Source of the DNA: Duganella fentianensis
Lineage (GTDB): Bacteria > Pseudomonadota > Gammaproteobacteria > Burkholderiales > Burkholderiaceae_D
Direction: 5' to 3'
Length of the DNA: 64,000 nucleotides
Assembly: GCF_009857835.1 (NCBI RefSeq)
Contig: NZ_WWCL01000001.1
Coordinates: 1,054,001 to 1,118,000 of the forward strand
The position numbers and the translations under genes are program-made. Positions 17,788 to 25,955 of the stretch are shown here, one piece after another. The number at the start of each line of letters is the position of its first letter. Position 1 is the stretch's first letter. The notes below the pieces were generated by a model, which searched no databases, had not been told where the DNA came from, and saw only the letters and a list, made by a program, of their open reading frames with translations.

Positions 17788-17798
17788 ACGGCATTATA
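17788..17798 (-). promoter_or_regulatory. -10 element abutting the roxA start (possible leaderless mRNA)
   Basis: On the minus strand TATAAT (17798-17793) is followed by only GCCGT before the ATG at 17787. Transcription would begin at about the start codon. No Shine-Dalgarno sequence is present in between. Confidence 0.5.
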
Positions 17799-17851
17799 CC
17801 CATGCGCCGCGCGGAACGGCTGCTAAGGGCAGTGGCGCCGGTGAGACAGGG

Positions 17852-17857
17852 TATAAT
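17852..17857 (+). promoter_or_regulatory. -10 element of slyD
   Basis: A perfect TATAAT in GGGTATAATCAC lies 28 nt before the slyD ATG, leaving room for the AAGAAAGGAA ribosome site. No convincing -35 is seen. Confidence 0.55.
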
Positions 17858-17885
17858 CACGGGGTTAATTAAGAAAGGAATTCCC

Positions 17886-18428
17886 ATGAAGATTGCCAAG
17901 AATACGGTCGTGACTGTGAACTACAAGCTGACCGATGCCCAGGATAACCTGATCGAAGATGGCAGTCAGCCTATGGTCTATCTGCACGGCGGCTATGAAA
18001 ATACCCTGCCCAAGATCGAAGAAGAACTCGATGGCAAGGATGTGGGCTACAGCTCCATCATCCAGATCGAACCGGAAGATGCTTTTGGCGACTACGATGC
18101 CGCTCTGGTGAAAGTGGAAGAGCGCAACCGTCTGCCAGAACCACTGGAAGTGGGCATGCAATTCGAAGGTATGCCGGATGGCGATGAAGATGCAGAACCG
18201 ATGATCTTCACCGTGACCGACATCGCCGATGACAAAGTGGTACTGGATGGTAATCACCCGCTGGCTGGCATCGCCCTGCGCTTCAGCCTGACCGTGGCCG
18301 ATGTGCGTGCCGCGTCGGACGAAGAAATCGCCCACGGCCACGTGCACGGTGCCCATGGCCATCACCACGACGATGACGACGAAGCTGGCGAAGAAGGCGA
18401 TCACGTCGCCATCCACCCTATCCACTAA
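17886..18428 (+). CDS. slyD: FKBP-type peptidyl-prolyl isomerase SlyD
   Basis: A 180-residue SlyD homologue combining a prolyl isomerase FKBP domain and an inserted chaperone (IF) domain. The N-terminal FKBP half (VVTVNYKLTDAQDNLIED ... MVYLHGGYENTLPKIEEEL) is followed by the IF domain (about 65-125, EPEDAFGDYDAALVKVEERNRLP) and return of the FKBP (VLDGNHPLAGIALRFSLTV). The tail is rich in His and Asp (HGHVHGAHGHHHDDDDE) and fits metal binding, as with nickel in E. coli SlyD. AAGAAAGG upstream fixes the ATG. A hairpin terminator follows. Confidence 0.96.
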   Translation: MKIAKNTVVTVNYKLTDAQDNLIEDGSQPMVYLHGGYENTLPKIEEELDGKDVGYSSIIQIEPEDAFGDYDAALVKVEERNRLPEPLEVGMQFEGMPDGDEDAEPMIFTVTDIADDKVVLDGNHPLAGIALRFSLTVADVRAASDEEIAHGHVHGAHGHHHDDDDEAGEEGDHVAIHPIH

Positions 18429-18460
18429 TTGTTGTGGAGAGGCGCCTGTATGCAGGCGCC

Positions 18461-18504
18461 CGCAGCCGGCCAGATCAGGGAAACTTGATCTGGCTGCGCT
18501 TTTC
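18461..18504 (+). terminator. Probable terminator after slyD
   Basis: CGCAGCC...AGATCA and TGATCT...GGCTGCG form a stem of about 13 bp with a 4-nt bulge, followed by TTTT. A separate GGCGCCTG/CAGGCGCC hairpin lies just before it at 18441-18460. Confidence 0.7.
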
Positions 18505-18513
18505 TCAGGTGCT

Positions 18514-19464
18514 CTAAGGCGCCACCTCGGTGCCGTTAGCACGGATGGCGAACAGCGTGGCATTCGCGCCGCTGACGCCGATTTCGGTCCACGCCGTGGC
18601 CAGACTCAGATAGCCCACATTGCCGCGCCAGTTGATGACGGTCTCGCCGCCATTGCTGCCCTGCGCATCGATCAGCAAAACCTGACCCTTGAATTTTTCT
18701 GCCAGCGCATGGATCTGACGGCGCGGTTCGGCAAAGCCATCCTGCTTGTTGCGGAAGCTGGGCAGCAGTGACAGCAGGCCCGCTTCCGGCAGCGTGATGG
18801 CACCATCGGAAAACAGCACCAGCCCCTGCAGCTTCTGCCGCTGCGCCAGCGAGAACAAACGGTTCAGCCACGCGCGGTTGGCCACCAGCCGGTCTTCGTA
18901 TTCGCTGTTGCGGCCTGCTTCGGCGCGGTAGTGGTTGTTATTGGCGGGCAGGTTGATGGTGGCGAACAGCACCTTGCCCACCTGCCAGTGCGCGTTCTCC
19001 GCATAGCTGCGGAATTTGGCCGTGCCGGACTGGCGCGTGAGCGTCAGGCGACGCATGCCCAGCGATTCGGCATCGCCGTAAAACAGTTCGCGCACGCGAT
19101 TCAGGCGTTCGATGGCGGCCGAGCGGCCCAGCGAATTCTGGCAGGCACTCCAGTCGCTGCCGGCCAGCGACAGCACCAGCGGCACGCTGCTGTCATTGAA
19201 CAGCGCGCGGCGCTGGGCATACAGATGGTCGCTACACGGTTCGCTGCTGGACTTGATGCCGGTGGCCACGATGAAGGCCGGCGCTTGCTGGCTGGCGCTG
19301 GCAATAGCCTGCCGTAGCGGCGCTTCGTCAGCGCTGCTTTTGAAGCTGTGGCCGATCACGCCGAACTGGAAGCTGGCCGCGCTGGCCATGGCAGGCAGCA
19401 GCGCCAGCGTCAGTGCAGCCAGTACGGCCAGTGGCGCGCGTGCGTGGCCTTGCTGAGGCTTCAT
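18514..19464 (-). CDS. Exported protein with a degenerate metallophosphoesterase-like look, coupled to mutS
   Basis: A 316-residue protein with a Sec signal peptide ([19 protein letters not shown]). Its pattern ([62 protein letters not shown]) recalls calcineurin-like phosphoesterases, in which GD..., GNHD and GHxH motifs bind metals. Here those metal ligands are replaced (ATGIK, AGSDW). It may therefore be an inactive relative; this is inference. Its ATG overlaps the stop of mutS (19461-19464), so an exported protein is translationally coupled to a DNA repair gene. I do not recognise a named family. Confidence 0.72.
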   Translation of the reverse strand: MKPQQGHARAPLAVLAALTLALLPAMASAASFQFGVIGHSFKSSADEAPLRQAIASASQQAPAFIVATGIKSSSEPCSDHLYAQRRALFNDSSVPLVLSLAGSDWSACQNSLGRSAAIERLNRVRELFYGDAESLGMRRLTLTRQSGTAKFRSYAENAHWQVGKVLFATINLPANNNHYRAEAGRNSEYEDRLVANRAWLNRLFSLAQRQKLQGLVLFSDGAITLPEAGLLSLLPSFRNKQDGFAEPRRQIHALAEKFKGQVLLIDAQGSNGGETVINWRGNVGYLSLATAWTEIGVSGANATLFAIRANGTEVAP

Positions 19465-22097
19465 GCCTGTGCCGCTGCCGACAGGCGTTTGAGCTGGTAC
19501 AGCTGTTCCAGTGCTTCGCGCGGGGTGAGGGCATCGGGATCGAGTGCTTCCACCGCATCGAGCAGCGCCTGTGCCGCCGGATCGGCCGCTGCCGGCACCA
19601 CTTCCTCGTCGTCGGCATCATTGGCCGGCGCAGCAAACAGGTCGAGCTGGGGCGTGGCATCGAGTGCCTGCGCTTCCAGTCGTGCCAGATGCTTGCGCGC
19701 CGCCTTGATCACGGGTTGCGGCACGCCGGCCAGTTGCGCTACCTGCAGACCATAGCTCTGCGAAGCCGGGCCTTCCTGTACGGCGTGCAGGAACACGATG
19801 CTGTCCTTGTGCTCGACGGCCGACAGGTGCACGTTGGCGGCCGACGGATGGCTTTCAGGCAGCTGGGTCAGTTCGAAGTAGTGGGTGGCGAACAGCGAGA
19901 AGCTGCGGCTGGTATCGATCAGGTGACGCGCGATCGCCCAGGCCAGCGCCAGACCATCGAAGGTCGAGGTGCCACGGCCCACTTCATCCATCAGCACCAG
20001 CGACTGGGCGGTGGCACCGTTCAGGATCGCTGCCGATTCCGTCATCTCCACCATGAAGGTGGAACGGCCGCCGGCCAGATCGTCGGTCGCACCGATGCGG
20101 GTGAAGATGCGGTCGATCGGGCCGATGGTGGCGCTGGTGGCGGGCACGTAGCTGCCCACATAGGCCAGCAGGGTAATCAGGGCAACCTGACGCATGAAGG
20201 TCGATTTACCGCCCATGTTAGGGCCGGTAATCAGCAGCAGGCGGCGTTCGTCAGTGAAGCGGCAGTCGTTGGCGATGAAGCGTTCGATCTGGTTTTCCAC
20301 TACCGGGTGGCGGCCTTCGACGATGTTCAGGCAGGGCGTTTCCACCAGCTGCGGTGCGCACCAGTTGTAGCGCACTGCATGGGTGGTGAGGGCGTTGAGC
20401 GTATCGATCTGGGCCAGCGCGCGGGCGATGCTTTGCAGCGTACCGATGTAGGGCGCCAGTTCGGCCAACAGCTGGTCGTACAGCATTTTCTCGCGCGCCA
20501 GTGCGCGGTCCTGCGCCGACAGGGCTTTATCTTCAAAGGCCTTGAGTTCGGGCGTGATGTAGCGCTCGGCGTTCTTCAGGGTCTGGCGGCGGCGGTAATC
20601 GTCCGGCACCTTGGTGGTCTGGCCGTGCGTGACTTCGATATAGAAGCCGTGCACCTTGTTGTATTCGACGCGCAGATTGGCAATGCCGGTGCGGGCCCGT
20701 TCGCGCGTCTCCAGATCGATCAGGAACTGGCCGGCGTTTTCCGACAGGGCGCGCAGTTCATCGAGTTCGGCATCGTAGCCGCGTGCGAACACGCCGCCGT
20801 CGCGCACCATGGCGGCCGGTTCTTCGGCGATGGCACGCTGCAGCAGATCGAGGCAGGCCTGCGGCGTGGCCAGATCGGCATCGATGGCGGCCAGCAGGCC
20901 GTGGCTATCGCTGAGTGCGCGCTGCATGCTGTGGCGCAGCTCCGGCAGCTGCTGCACGCCGTCGCGCAGGCTGGCCAGATCACGCGGCCGTGCCGACAGC
21001 AGGGCGATGCGGGTGGTGATGCGTTCGATGTCCGGCACCTGTGCCAGCGTGTGCGCCAGTGCGCCCGTTATATCGGCCTGGGCCAGTGCGGCGATGGCCT
21101 GCTGGCGCGCACGCGCGATGGTCTGATCACGCCGCGCATGGTGCAGCCAGTGGCGCAGCAGGCGCGAACCCATGGCCGTGCGGCAGTGGTCGAGCAGCGA
21201 GAACAGGGTGGGCGATTCCTGGCCGCGGATGGTTTCCGTCAGTTCCAGATTGCGTCGCGTGGCGGCATCGAGGCCGATGAATTCGTTTTCCGTTTCTGTA
21301 GTCAGGCTGCGCACGTGCTGCAGGCCGCGCCCCTGGGTAGCCTGGGCATAACGCAGCAAGGCGCCGGCCGCACCGAGTGCGGCACCGAGGCCGTCGGCGC
21401 CGAACGCTGTCAGGGTAGCGACGCCTAACTGGTCGAGCAGGGCCTTCTGCCCGCTGACGATATCGAAGTGCCAGTCCGGCACGCGGTTGACGTGGCAGGG
21501 CAGCTCGTTCTCGAACAGGTCGGCGCTATCGCCGCGCAGCACTTCGGCCGGCGCGATGCGTTCGAGTTCCTGCTGCATGCGGGTGGCGACCGTGTGGCTA
21601 TCGCCGGAGAATTCCATCAGACGCAGCGCGCCGCTGGCCAGCGACAGCCAGGCCAGACCGGCCGTGGCGACCTTGCGCTGGCTGACGATGCACATGGCCA
21701 GCAGCGGACGTTCGGCTTTTTCCGGCAGCAGGTCGGCATCGGTCAGCGTGCCCGGCGTCACCACGCGCATCACCTTGCGTTCCACCGGCCCTTTGCTGGT
21801 GGCCGGATCGCCTATCTGTTCGCAGATGGCGCACGATTCGCCGATCTTGACCAGCTTGGCCAGATAGCCTTCCAGCGAGTGGAACGGCACGCCGCACATC
21901 TTGATGGGCTGGCCGCCCGAGCTGCCCCGTGCCGTCAGCGTGATGCCCAGTATGCGGGCAGCTTTTTCTGCGTCGGCATGGAACAGTTCATAGAAATCGC
22001 CCATGCGATAGAACACCAGCATATCCGGATATTGCGCTTTGATGCTCAGGTACTGCTGCATCATTGGAGTGACTTTTTCGGTGGGTTTGACGCTCAT
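19461..22097 (-). CDS. mutS: DNA mismatch repair protein MutS
   Basis: An 878-residue MutS that detects mismatches and recruits MutL. The mismatch-reading Phe-Tyr-Glu is at residues 35-37 (GDFYELF) in the N-terminal domain. Connector, core and clamp domains follow, and the C-terminal ATPase has Walker A ([13 protein letters not shown]), Walker B and signature regions ([22 protein letters not shown]), and a conserved FATHYFEL. Length and order are normal. The C-terminal tail ends with a helical segment near [24 protein letters not shown], the tetramerisation helices. It overlaps the downstream exported-protein gene by 4 bp. Confidence 0.98.
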   Translation of the reverse strand: MSVKPTEKVTPMMQQYLSIKAQYPDMLVFYRMGDFYELFHADAEKAARILGITLTARGSSGGQPIKMCGVPFHSLEGYLAKLVKIGESCAICEQIGDPATSKGPVERKVMRVVTPGTLTDADLLPEKAERPLLAMCIVSQRKVATAGLAWLSLASGALRLMEFSGDSHTVATRMQQELERIAPAEVLRGDSADLFENELPCHVNRVPDWHFDIVSGQKALLDQLGVATLTAFGADGLGAALGAAGALLRYAQATQGRGLQHVRSLTTETENEFIGLDAATRRNLELTETIRGQESPTLFSLLDHCRTAMGSRLLRHWLHHARRDQTIARARQQAIAALAQADITGALAHTLAQVPDIERITTRIALLSARPRDLASLRDGVQQLPELRHSMQRALSDSHGLLAAIDADLATPQACLDLLQRAIAEEPAAMVRDGGVFARGYDAELDELRALSENAGQFLIDLETRERARTGIANLRVEYNKVHGFYIEVTHGQTTKVPDDYRRRQTLKNAERYITPELKAFEDKALSAQDRALAREKMLYDQLLAELAPYIGTLQSIARALAQIDTLNALTTHAVRYNWCAPQLVETPCLNIVEGRHPVVENQIERFIANDCRFTDERRLLLITGPNMGGKSTFMRQVALITLLAYVGSYVPATSATIGPIDRIFTRIGATDDLAGGRSTFMVEMTESAAILNGATAQSLVLMDEVGRGTSTFDGLALAWAIARHLIDTSRSFSLFATHYFELTQLPESHPSAANVHLSAVEHKDSIVFLHAVQEGPASQSYGLQVAQLAGVPQPVIKAARKHLARLEAQALDATPQLDLFAAPANDADDEEVVPAAADPAAQALLDAVEALDPDALTPREALEQLYQLKRLSAAAQA

Positions 22098-22374
22098 CGG
22101 ACCTATTCTATTCGCTTGTTATGGGGTAGTCCGGTGCGCTGGCGGCCCGTGGGGCAAGGCCAGGCGGCACTGGAAAACCTGTATCTTTTCAATGACTTGT
22201 GCGGCGCCCCGGGCGCAACGCAATTGCAGTCACGGGAGCGGGGATTATACGGGAAACCAGCCCCAGCGTCCCCTGTTGCCGGTGCCCCATGCGCGGCCGG
22301 TGGCAATTCAAACGTGCAGCTGCCAGCGCGGTGTAAAGTAGCGCTTTCCACCCACTGTTTTCGAGGAGATGGTC

Positions 22375-22830
22375 ATGGAGCAAGCCAAACTGCATAGTGT
22401 CACACCTCATCTGGTGTGCGAAGGCGCGGCCGATGCGCTGGCGTTTTATATCAAGGCCTTTAATGCCCGCGAAATTATGCGGCTGCCGGGCAAGGAAGGG
22501 CGGCTGATGCACGCCTCGATACAGATCGGCGATTCGGTGGTGATGCTGGCCGATGATTTCCCCGAGTATGGCGGGCTGGGCCCCAAGGCGCTGAAGGGCA
22601 GCCCCGTCACCCTGCACCTGAGCGTGGCCGATGTGGATGCAGCCTATGCGCAGGCACTGGCTGCGGGCGCACAGTCGCGCATGGAACCGGCCGATATGTT
22701 CTGGGGCGACCGCTATGCACAGGTGACGGACCCGTTTGGCCATCACTGGTCGCTGGCCACGCATATCCGCGACGTGTCGCAGGAAGAAATGCAGGCTGCC
22801 ATGCAGCAGCCTATGCCACCCTGCGAATAG
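22375..22830 (+). CDS. VOC-superfamily protein (PhnB/glyoxalase-like)
   Basis: A 151-residue vicinal-oxygen-chelate protein of the PhnB type. Two beta-alpha-beta-beta-beta modules are visible (VTPHLVCEGAADALAFYIKAFNA... and VTLHLSVADVDAAYAQALAAGA...), ending in DRYAQVTDPFGHHWSLATH. The start at 22375 is chosen because GAGGAG (22363-22368) is six bases upstream; a nearby ATG at 22369 abuts it with no spacing. Metal and substrate are unknown; some relatives are glyoxalase-like or resistance proteins. It is a single gene between mutS and small accessory genes. Confidence 0.88.
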   Translation: MEQAKLHSVTPHLVCEGAADALAFYIKAFNAREIMRLPGKEGRLMHASIQIGDSVVMLADDFPEYGGLGPKALKGSPVTLHLSVADVDAAYAQALAAGAQSRMEPADMFWGDRYAQVTDPFGHHWSLATHIRDVSQEEMQAAMQQPMPPCE

Positions 22831-22980
22831 GCTGGCGGAGTCCTGCGCTACCGCGCGGGTAGCACCGGTATTCTTCCTACCCCGGGACTCAGCGCCTTCT
22901 GATGGCAAACGCGCGCCATGCGCGCTAGGCTGGTAACAAGGGCCGGAGGCGGATGTCCGGCGCAACCTTGAGGAGTGCAC

Positions 22981-23181
22981 ATGCCTGCCCGCAAAAAACG
23001 CCCAGTCACGATGTTGCCCCTGCCTCCCGTGCCGCCTGCCCGAGCGGCGCTGCGGGCTAGCCTGCCTTTACCGCCTTTGCTCGAGCCTATGCTGCGCGTA
23101 GGCAAGGAGCGGGTGATATTTTCACCTCAGCATGATGACCATCCAGCTTTCCTCGCCGCGCTAATCGAGCCCGACAGCTAG
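22981..23181 (+). CDS. Small Pro-rich hypothetical protein
   Basis: A possible 66-residue protein with a good AGGAG (22971-22975) five bases before the ATG. The sequence is basic at the N-terminus and rich in Pro and Leu (VTMLPLPPVPPARAALRASL, then LPPLLEP), ending in RVIFSPQHDDHPAFLAALIEP. No signal peptide, membrane segment or known domain is seen. The ribosome site is the main support; it could be lineage-specific. Confidence 0.5.
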   Translation: MPARKKRPVTMLPLPPVPPARAALRASLPLPPLLEPMLRVGKERVIFSPQHDDHPAFLAALIEPDS

Positions 23182-23319
23182 CGCGGGACTACTCCTACAG
23201 GGCCTTCTGGTCGAGTCCTATTCTGTGTGTACCCGCTGTGAACTACGATGACTGCTCCTGTGTCGCAAGCAGGGTCTGGCAACACAACAGGCAGCATATT
23301 CCATTCCAAGGAGATCATC

Positions 23320-23736
23320 ATGGCAAGCTCAAACCAGAACAACGAATCCAGTAGCAAACAAAGCGATAACAAGTCGGGTAGTCAGCAAAGCGATAACAAG
23401 TCCGGTAGTCAGCAGAGCGATACCAGCAAACGTGGTTTTGCTTCCATGGACCCTGATCAGCAGCGCGAAATTGCTGCAGAAGGTGGCCGTGCCGCACACG
23501 AGAAGGGCACGGCCCACGAGTTCACCTCGGAAGAAGCACGTCGCGCTGGCAGCATGAGCCATAAAAACGATGGCCGTAGCAGCCAAAGCAGCTCCGGCGG
23601 CTCGTCGCAAAGCGGCAGTGGCGGCAGCCGTGGCAGTAGCGATGACGACACGGGCCGTGGCAGTAAAGGTAGCAGCGGCTCGACGGGCGGTTCCTCGGGG
23701 GGCTCGTCTGGCGGTCGTTCCGGTAGCAAAACCTGA
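23320..23736 (+). CDS. KGG-repeat general stress protein with Ser/Gly-rich tail
   Basis: A 138-residue, strongly hydrophilic protein of the KGG (con-10/GsiB) stress-protein type. Two KGG-like repeats are visible: RGFASMDPDQQREIAAEGGR and a partner ending in TSEEARRAGSMSHK. The N-terminal 35 residues contain Ser/Gln-rich direct repeats (SDNKSGSQQ twice) and the C-terminal third is a Ser/Gly chain, so most of it is likely disordered. AAGGAG lies 7 nt before the start. A strong terminator follows. Members are linked to desiccation, acid or stationary-phase stress, but the mechanism is not known. Confidence 0.85.
   Translation: MASSNQNNESSSKQSDNKSGSQQSDNKSGSQQSDTSKRGFASMDPDQQREIAAEGGRAAHEKGTAHEFTSEEARRAGSMSHKNDGRSSQSSSGGSSQSGSGGSRGSSDDDTGRGSKGSSGSTGGSSGGSSGGRSGSKT
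23355..23420 (+). repeat. Short tandem DNA repeat inside the stress-protein gene
   Basis: A unit beginning CAAAGCGATAACAAGTC and ending GGTAGTCAG occurs twice in tandem (about 27 bp each), with a third partial copy, encoding the SDNKSGSQQ peptide repeats. Confidence 0.75.
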
Positions 23737-23760
23737 CCTCTGATCTGCGTAGTGAGATTA

Positions 23761-23793
23761 ACCCTGACGGCATGGCCGTCAGGGTTTTTTTTC
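23761..23793 (+). terminator. Rho-independent terminator after the KGG stress gene
   Basis: ACCCTGACGGC (23761-23771) and GCCGTCAGGGT (23775-23785) form an 11-bp perfect stem with a 3-nt loop, followed by a run of eight T. Confidence 0.95.
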
Positions 23794-23857
23794 GTCTCGC
23801 GACTACCGTAACGCTACTGTGTCATATTGCAATGTTACAGTTTCAGGCTAATGTGGT

Positions 23858-23889
23858 TTGACATTGCAAATGATAATCATTATCATTTG
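23858..23889 (+). promoter_or_regulatory. Fur box overlapping a sigma-70 promoter of the PepSY-DUF2271-ApbE operon
   Basis: TTGACA (23858-23863) and TATCAT (23881-23886) are spaced by 17 bp, an ideal sigma-70 promoter. A near-perfect Fur palindrome, AATGATAATCATTATCATT, lies at 23869-23887 and fills the spacer and the -10 (the wider dyad is 23867-23889, perfect except the central base). Fur-Fe(II) binding here would block RNA polymerase directly, so the operon should be on only when iron is low. Confidence 0.93.
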
Positions 23890-23912
23890 ATGAGTAGCCA
23901 GGAGAACCGAGA

Positions 23913-24560
23913 TTGACTGAAACTGCCGTAGCCCCCCAACGTAGCGCCAGCCGTGCCTTCTGGCTCAAACATCTGCACCAGTGGCACTGGATCAGTTCCG
24001 CGCTCTGCTTGCTGGCGATGTTCCTGTTCAGCATCACGGGTATTACCCTGAACCACGCCAGCCAGATCGAAGCCCAACCTGTGGTGCAACGCCAGCAAGC
24101 CAGCCTGCCAGCACCGCTGCTAGATCAATTGCGTCACTACGCCGAACAGCACGATGGCGCCAAACAGCCGCTGCCGGCCAGTGCCGAGCAATGGCTGCGC
24201 GACACCTGGAAGCTGCAGGCCGGCGCCCGTCCGGCCGAATGGGCCGCCGATGAAGTGTATCTGGCCCTGCCCAAGGCAGGCGGCGACGCGTGGGTGCGGT
24301 TTGCGCTGGAAGAGGGCAGTGCCGAGTTCGAAAACACGGACCGCGGCTGGATTTCCTGGCTCAACGATGTGCATAAAGGGCGCAATACGGGCAGCGTGTG
24401 GAACTGGTTTATCGACCTGTTTGCTGTCGCCTGCCTGGTGTTCTGCCTGACCGGGCTGCTGATTCTGAAATTCCATGCGGCCCATCGTCCTTCCACCTGG
24501 CCGGTGGTCGGGCTGGGCATCTTGATTCCTTTTGTTATAGCTTTACTGTTTATCCACTAA
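23913..24560 (+). CDS. PepSY-associated transmembrane protein (iron-regulated redox partner)
   Basis: A 215-residue inner-membrane protein. Helix 1 (about 26-47) follows a His-rich entry (His20, His22, His25) and ends at His48 in TLNH. A periplasmic domain of about 115 residues comes next, with a conserved WLNDVHKG, then helices 2 (about 165-187) and 3 (about 194-214). This is the PepSY-TM pattern, in which conserved histidines may bind haem b; members act in siderophore-iron reduction. The start is a TTG at 23913 with GGAG 8 nt upstream; the only nearby ATG opens a very short frame. It heads a five-gene operon behind the Fur box. Confidence 0.86.
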   Translation: MTETAVAPQRSASRAFWLKHLHQWHWISSALCLLAMFLFSITGITLNHASQIEAQPVVQRQQASLPAPLLDQLRHYAEQHDGAKQPLPASAEQWLRDTWKLQAGARPAEWAADEVYLALPKAGGDAWVRFALEEGSAEFENTDRGWISWLNDVHKGRNTGSVWNWFIDLFAVACLVFCLTGLLILKFHAAHRPSTWPVVGLGILIPFVIALLFIH

Positions 24561-24590
24561 TCGTTTTCCTCTTTTCTACACGGGTCATCC

Positions 24591-25106
24591 ATGAAATTAA
24601 AGTATTCCATTGCGCTGAGCTTGCCACTGGCCAGTGCCTCGGCCATGGGCGCGGATCTGGCGCTCAAACTGGAACTGCCGCAGCTGAATGTGGCCGAATA
24701 CCACCGTCCCTATCTGGCTGCCTGGCTGGAAAATTCGGACCAGAAAGTGGTGGCCAACCTGAGCGTGCTGTACGACACCCGCAAGAAAGACAATGCCGGC
24801 ACTAAATGGGTCAAGGACTTGCGCCAGTGGTGGCGCAAGGCCGGGCGCGAACTGGAGCTGCCGCTCGATGGCGTATCGGGAGCGACCCGTGCACCGGGCG
24901 AGCACACGCTGACTTTCCCTGCCGCCAAAGCCGCGCTCGATAAACTGCCAGCCGGCCAGTACACGCTGGTGGTGGAAGCGGCGCGCGAAGCCGGTGGCCG
25001 CGAAGCCGTGAAAGTGCCGCTGCAATGGCCGCCGAAAGCCGCGCAGAACCTGAGCGCGCAAGGCAAGGAAGAGCTGGGCACCGTGGTAGTACAACTGAAA
25101 CCCTGA
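24591..25106 (+). CDS. DUF2271 periplasmic protein with an ApbE flavinylation motif
   Basis: A 171-residue exported protein: signal peptide of about 20 residues (LPLASASAMGA), then a compact DUF2271 beta-sandwich with the family text LSVLYDTRKKDNAGTKWVKD and LRQWWRKAGRE. At residues 93-99 it reads DGVSGAT, which matches the known D-x-x-[ST]-G-A-[ST] signal where ApbE attaches FMN to the last Thr/Ser through a phosphoester bond; the acceptor would be Thr99. An apbE gene lies two genes downstream in the same operon. It is therefore predicted to be a periplasmic flavoprotein. The domain and motif are seen; covalent flavin is inference. Confidence 0.85.
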   Translation: MKLKYSIALSLPLASASAMGADLALKLELPQLNVAEYHRPYLAAWLENSDQKVVANLSVLYDTRKKDNAGTKWVKDLRQWWRKAGRELELPLDGVSGATRAPGEHTLTFPAAKAALDKLPAGQYTLVVEAAREAGGREAVKVPLQWPPKAAQNLSAQGKEELGTVVVQLKP

Positions 25107-25115
25107 GGACACAAG

Positions 25116-25949
25116 ATGCTGAAAATGAAATCGTCGCTGCTGGCGCTGGCAGCACTGGGACTGTCGTTAGTGGCTGTACAGGCGCAGGCGCATAAACCTT
25201 GGCTGCTGCCGTCGTCGACTGTGGTCGAAGGCAAGGAACCATGGGTCACGGTCGATGCGGCCATCTCCGAAGGCCTGTTCGATATCGACCACCAGCCGCT
25301 GAAACTGGACGGCATCGTCATCACGGCGCCGGACGGCAGTACGGCAGCGATGGAAAACATCGGCAACGGCAAGCTGCGCAATACTTTCGATGTGAAGCTG
25401 GCCAAGCCCGGCACCTACCGCATCGCGCTGGTGTCGCAGGGCGTGATGGGCAGCTACAAAGATAAGGCGGGCGAGCTGAAACGCTTCCGCGGTACGGAAG
25501 CCACGCTGGCGCAGGATGTGCCGGCCGGTGCCACCGAGGTCAAGCTGACGCGCTCGCACAGCCGGCTGGAAACTTATGTGAGTGCCGGTGCGCCCGATAT
25601 GGCCGTGTTCAAGCCTAGCGGTAGCGGGCTGGAACTGGTGCCGGTGACCCATCCCAACGATTTGCGCAGCGGCGAGAAGGCCACCTGGCGCTTCCTGCTC
25701 GATGGCAAACCTGCGGCGAATCAGGGCGTGAGCCTGATACCGGGCGGGGTGCGCTATCGCGGTACGCTGGGCGAAATCCGCAAGACCACGGACGCCAACG
25801 GCGAAGTCAGCTTCGAGCTGCCCGCGGCCGGCATGTATCTGCTCAGCACTTCGTGGCCTGCAGTGGCGGCACCGGCTCCCGGCCAGCCGCCAGCGATGCC
25901 GGCGCGCCGTGCCAGCTTTGCTGCCACGCTGGAAATCCTGCCTCAGTAA
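25116..25949 (+). CDS. DUF4198 (NikM-like) periplasmic protein
   Basis: A 277-residue exported protein with a clear signal peptide (SLLALAALGLSLVAVQAQA) and a mature start at HKPWLLPSSTVVEG, typical of DUF4198. This family is related to the extracytoplasmic NikM/CbiN-linked domains of metal transport systems and often has an N-terminal His that may bind a metal. A second Ig-like or carboxypeptidase-regulatory-like half is visible near GVSLIPGGVRYRGTLGEIRKTTDANGEVSFELPAAG. It is 9 nt after the DUF2271 gene and in the same Fur-controlled operon, suggesting that it helps present metal or siderophore to the redox partner. Role inferred. Confidence 0.85.
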   Translation: MLKMKSSLLALAALGLSLVAVQAQAHKPWLLPSSTVVEGKEPWVTVDAAISEGLFDIDHQPLKLDGIVITAPDGSTAAMENIGNGKLRNTFDVKLAKPGTYRIALVSQGVMGSYKDKAGELKRFRGTEATLAQDVPAGATEVKLTRSHSRLETYVSAGAPDMAVFKPSGSGLELVPVTHPNDLRSGEKATWRFLLDGKPAANQGVSLIPGGVRYRGTLGEIRKTTDANGEVSFELPAAGMYLLSTSWPAVAAPAPGQPPAMPARRASFAATLEILPQ

Positions 25950-25955
25950 GCCTGC

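Noticed and set aside
19413-21428. Open frame of 671 codons on the plus strand
   Set aside because: Antisense to mutS, which has all its motifs. The shadow has a Val/Gln/His-rich composition and no domain.
23357-23420. Direct repeats considered as a small CRISPR array
   Set aside because: They are contiguous, in frame and encode a Ser/Gln peptide repeat, without unique spacers or cas genes.
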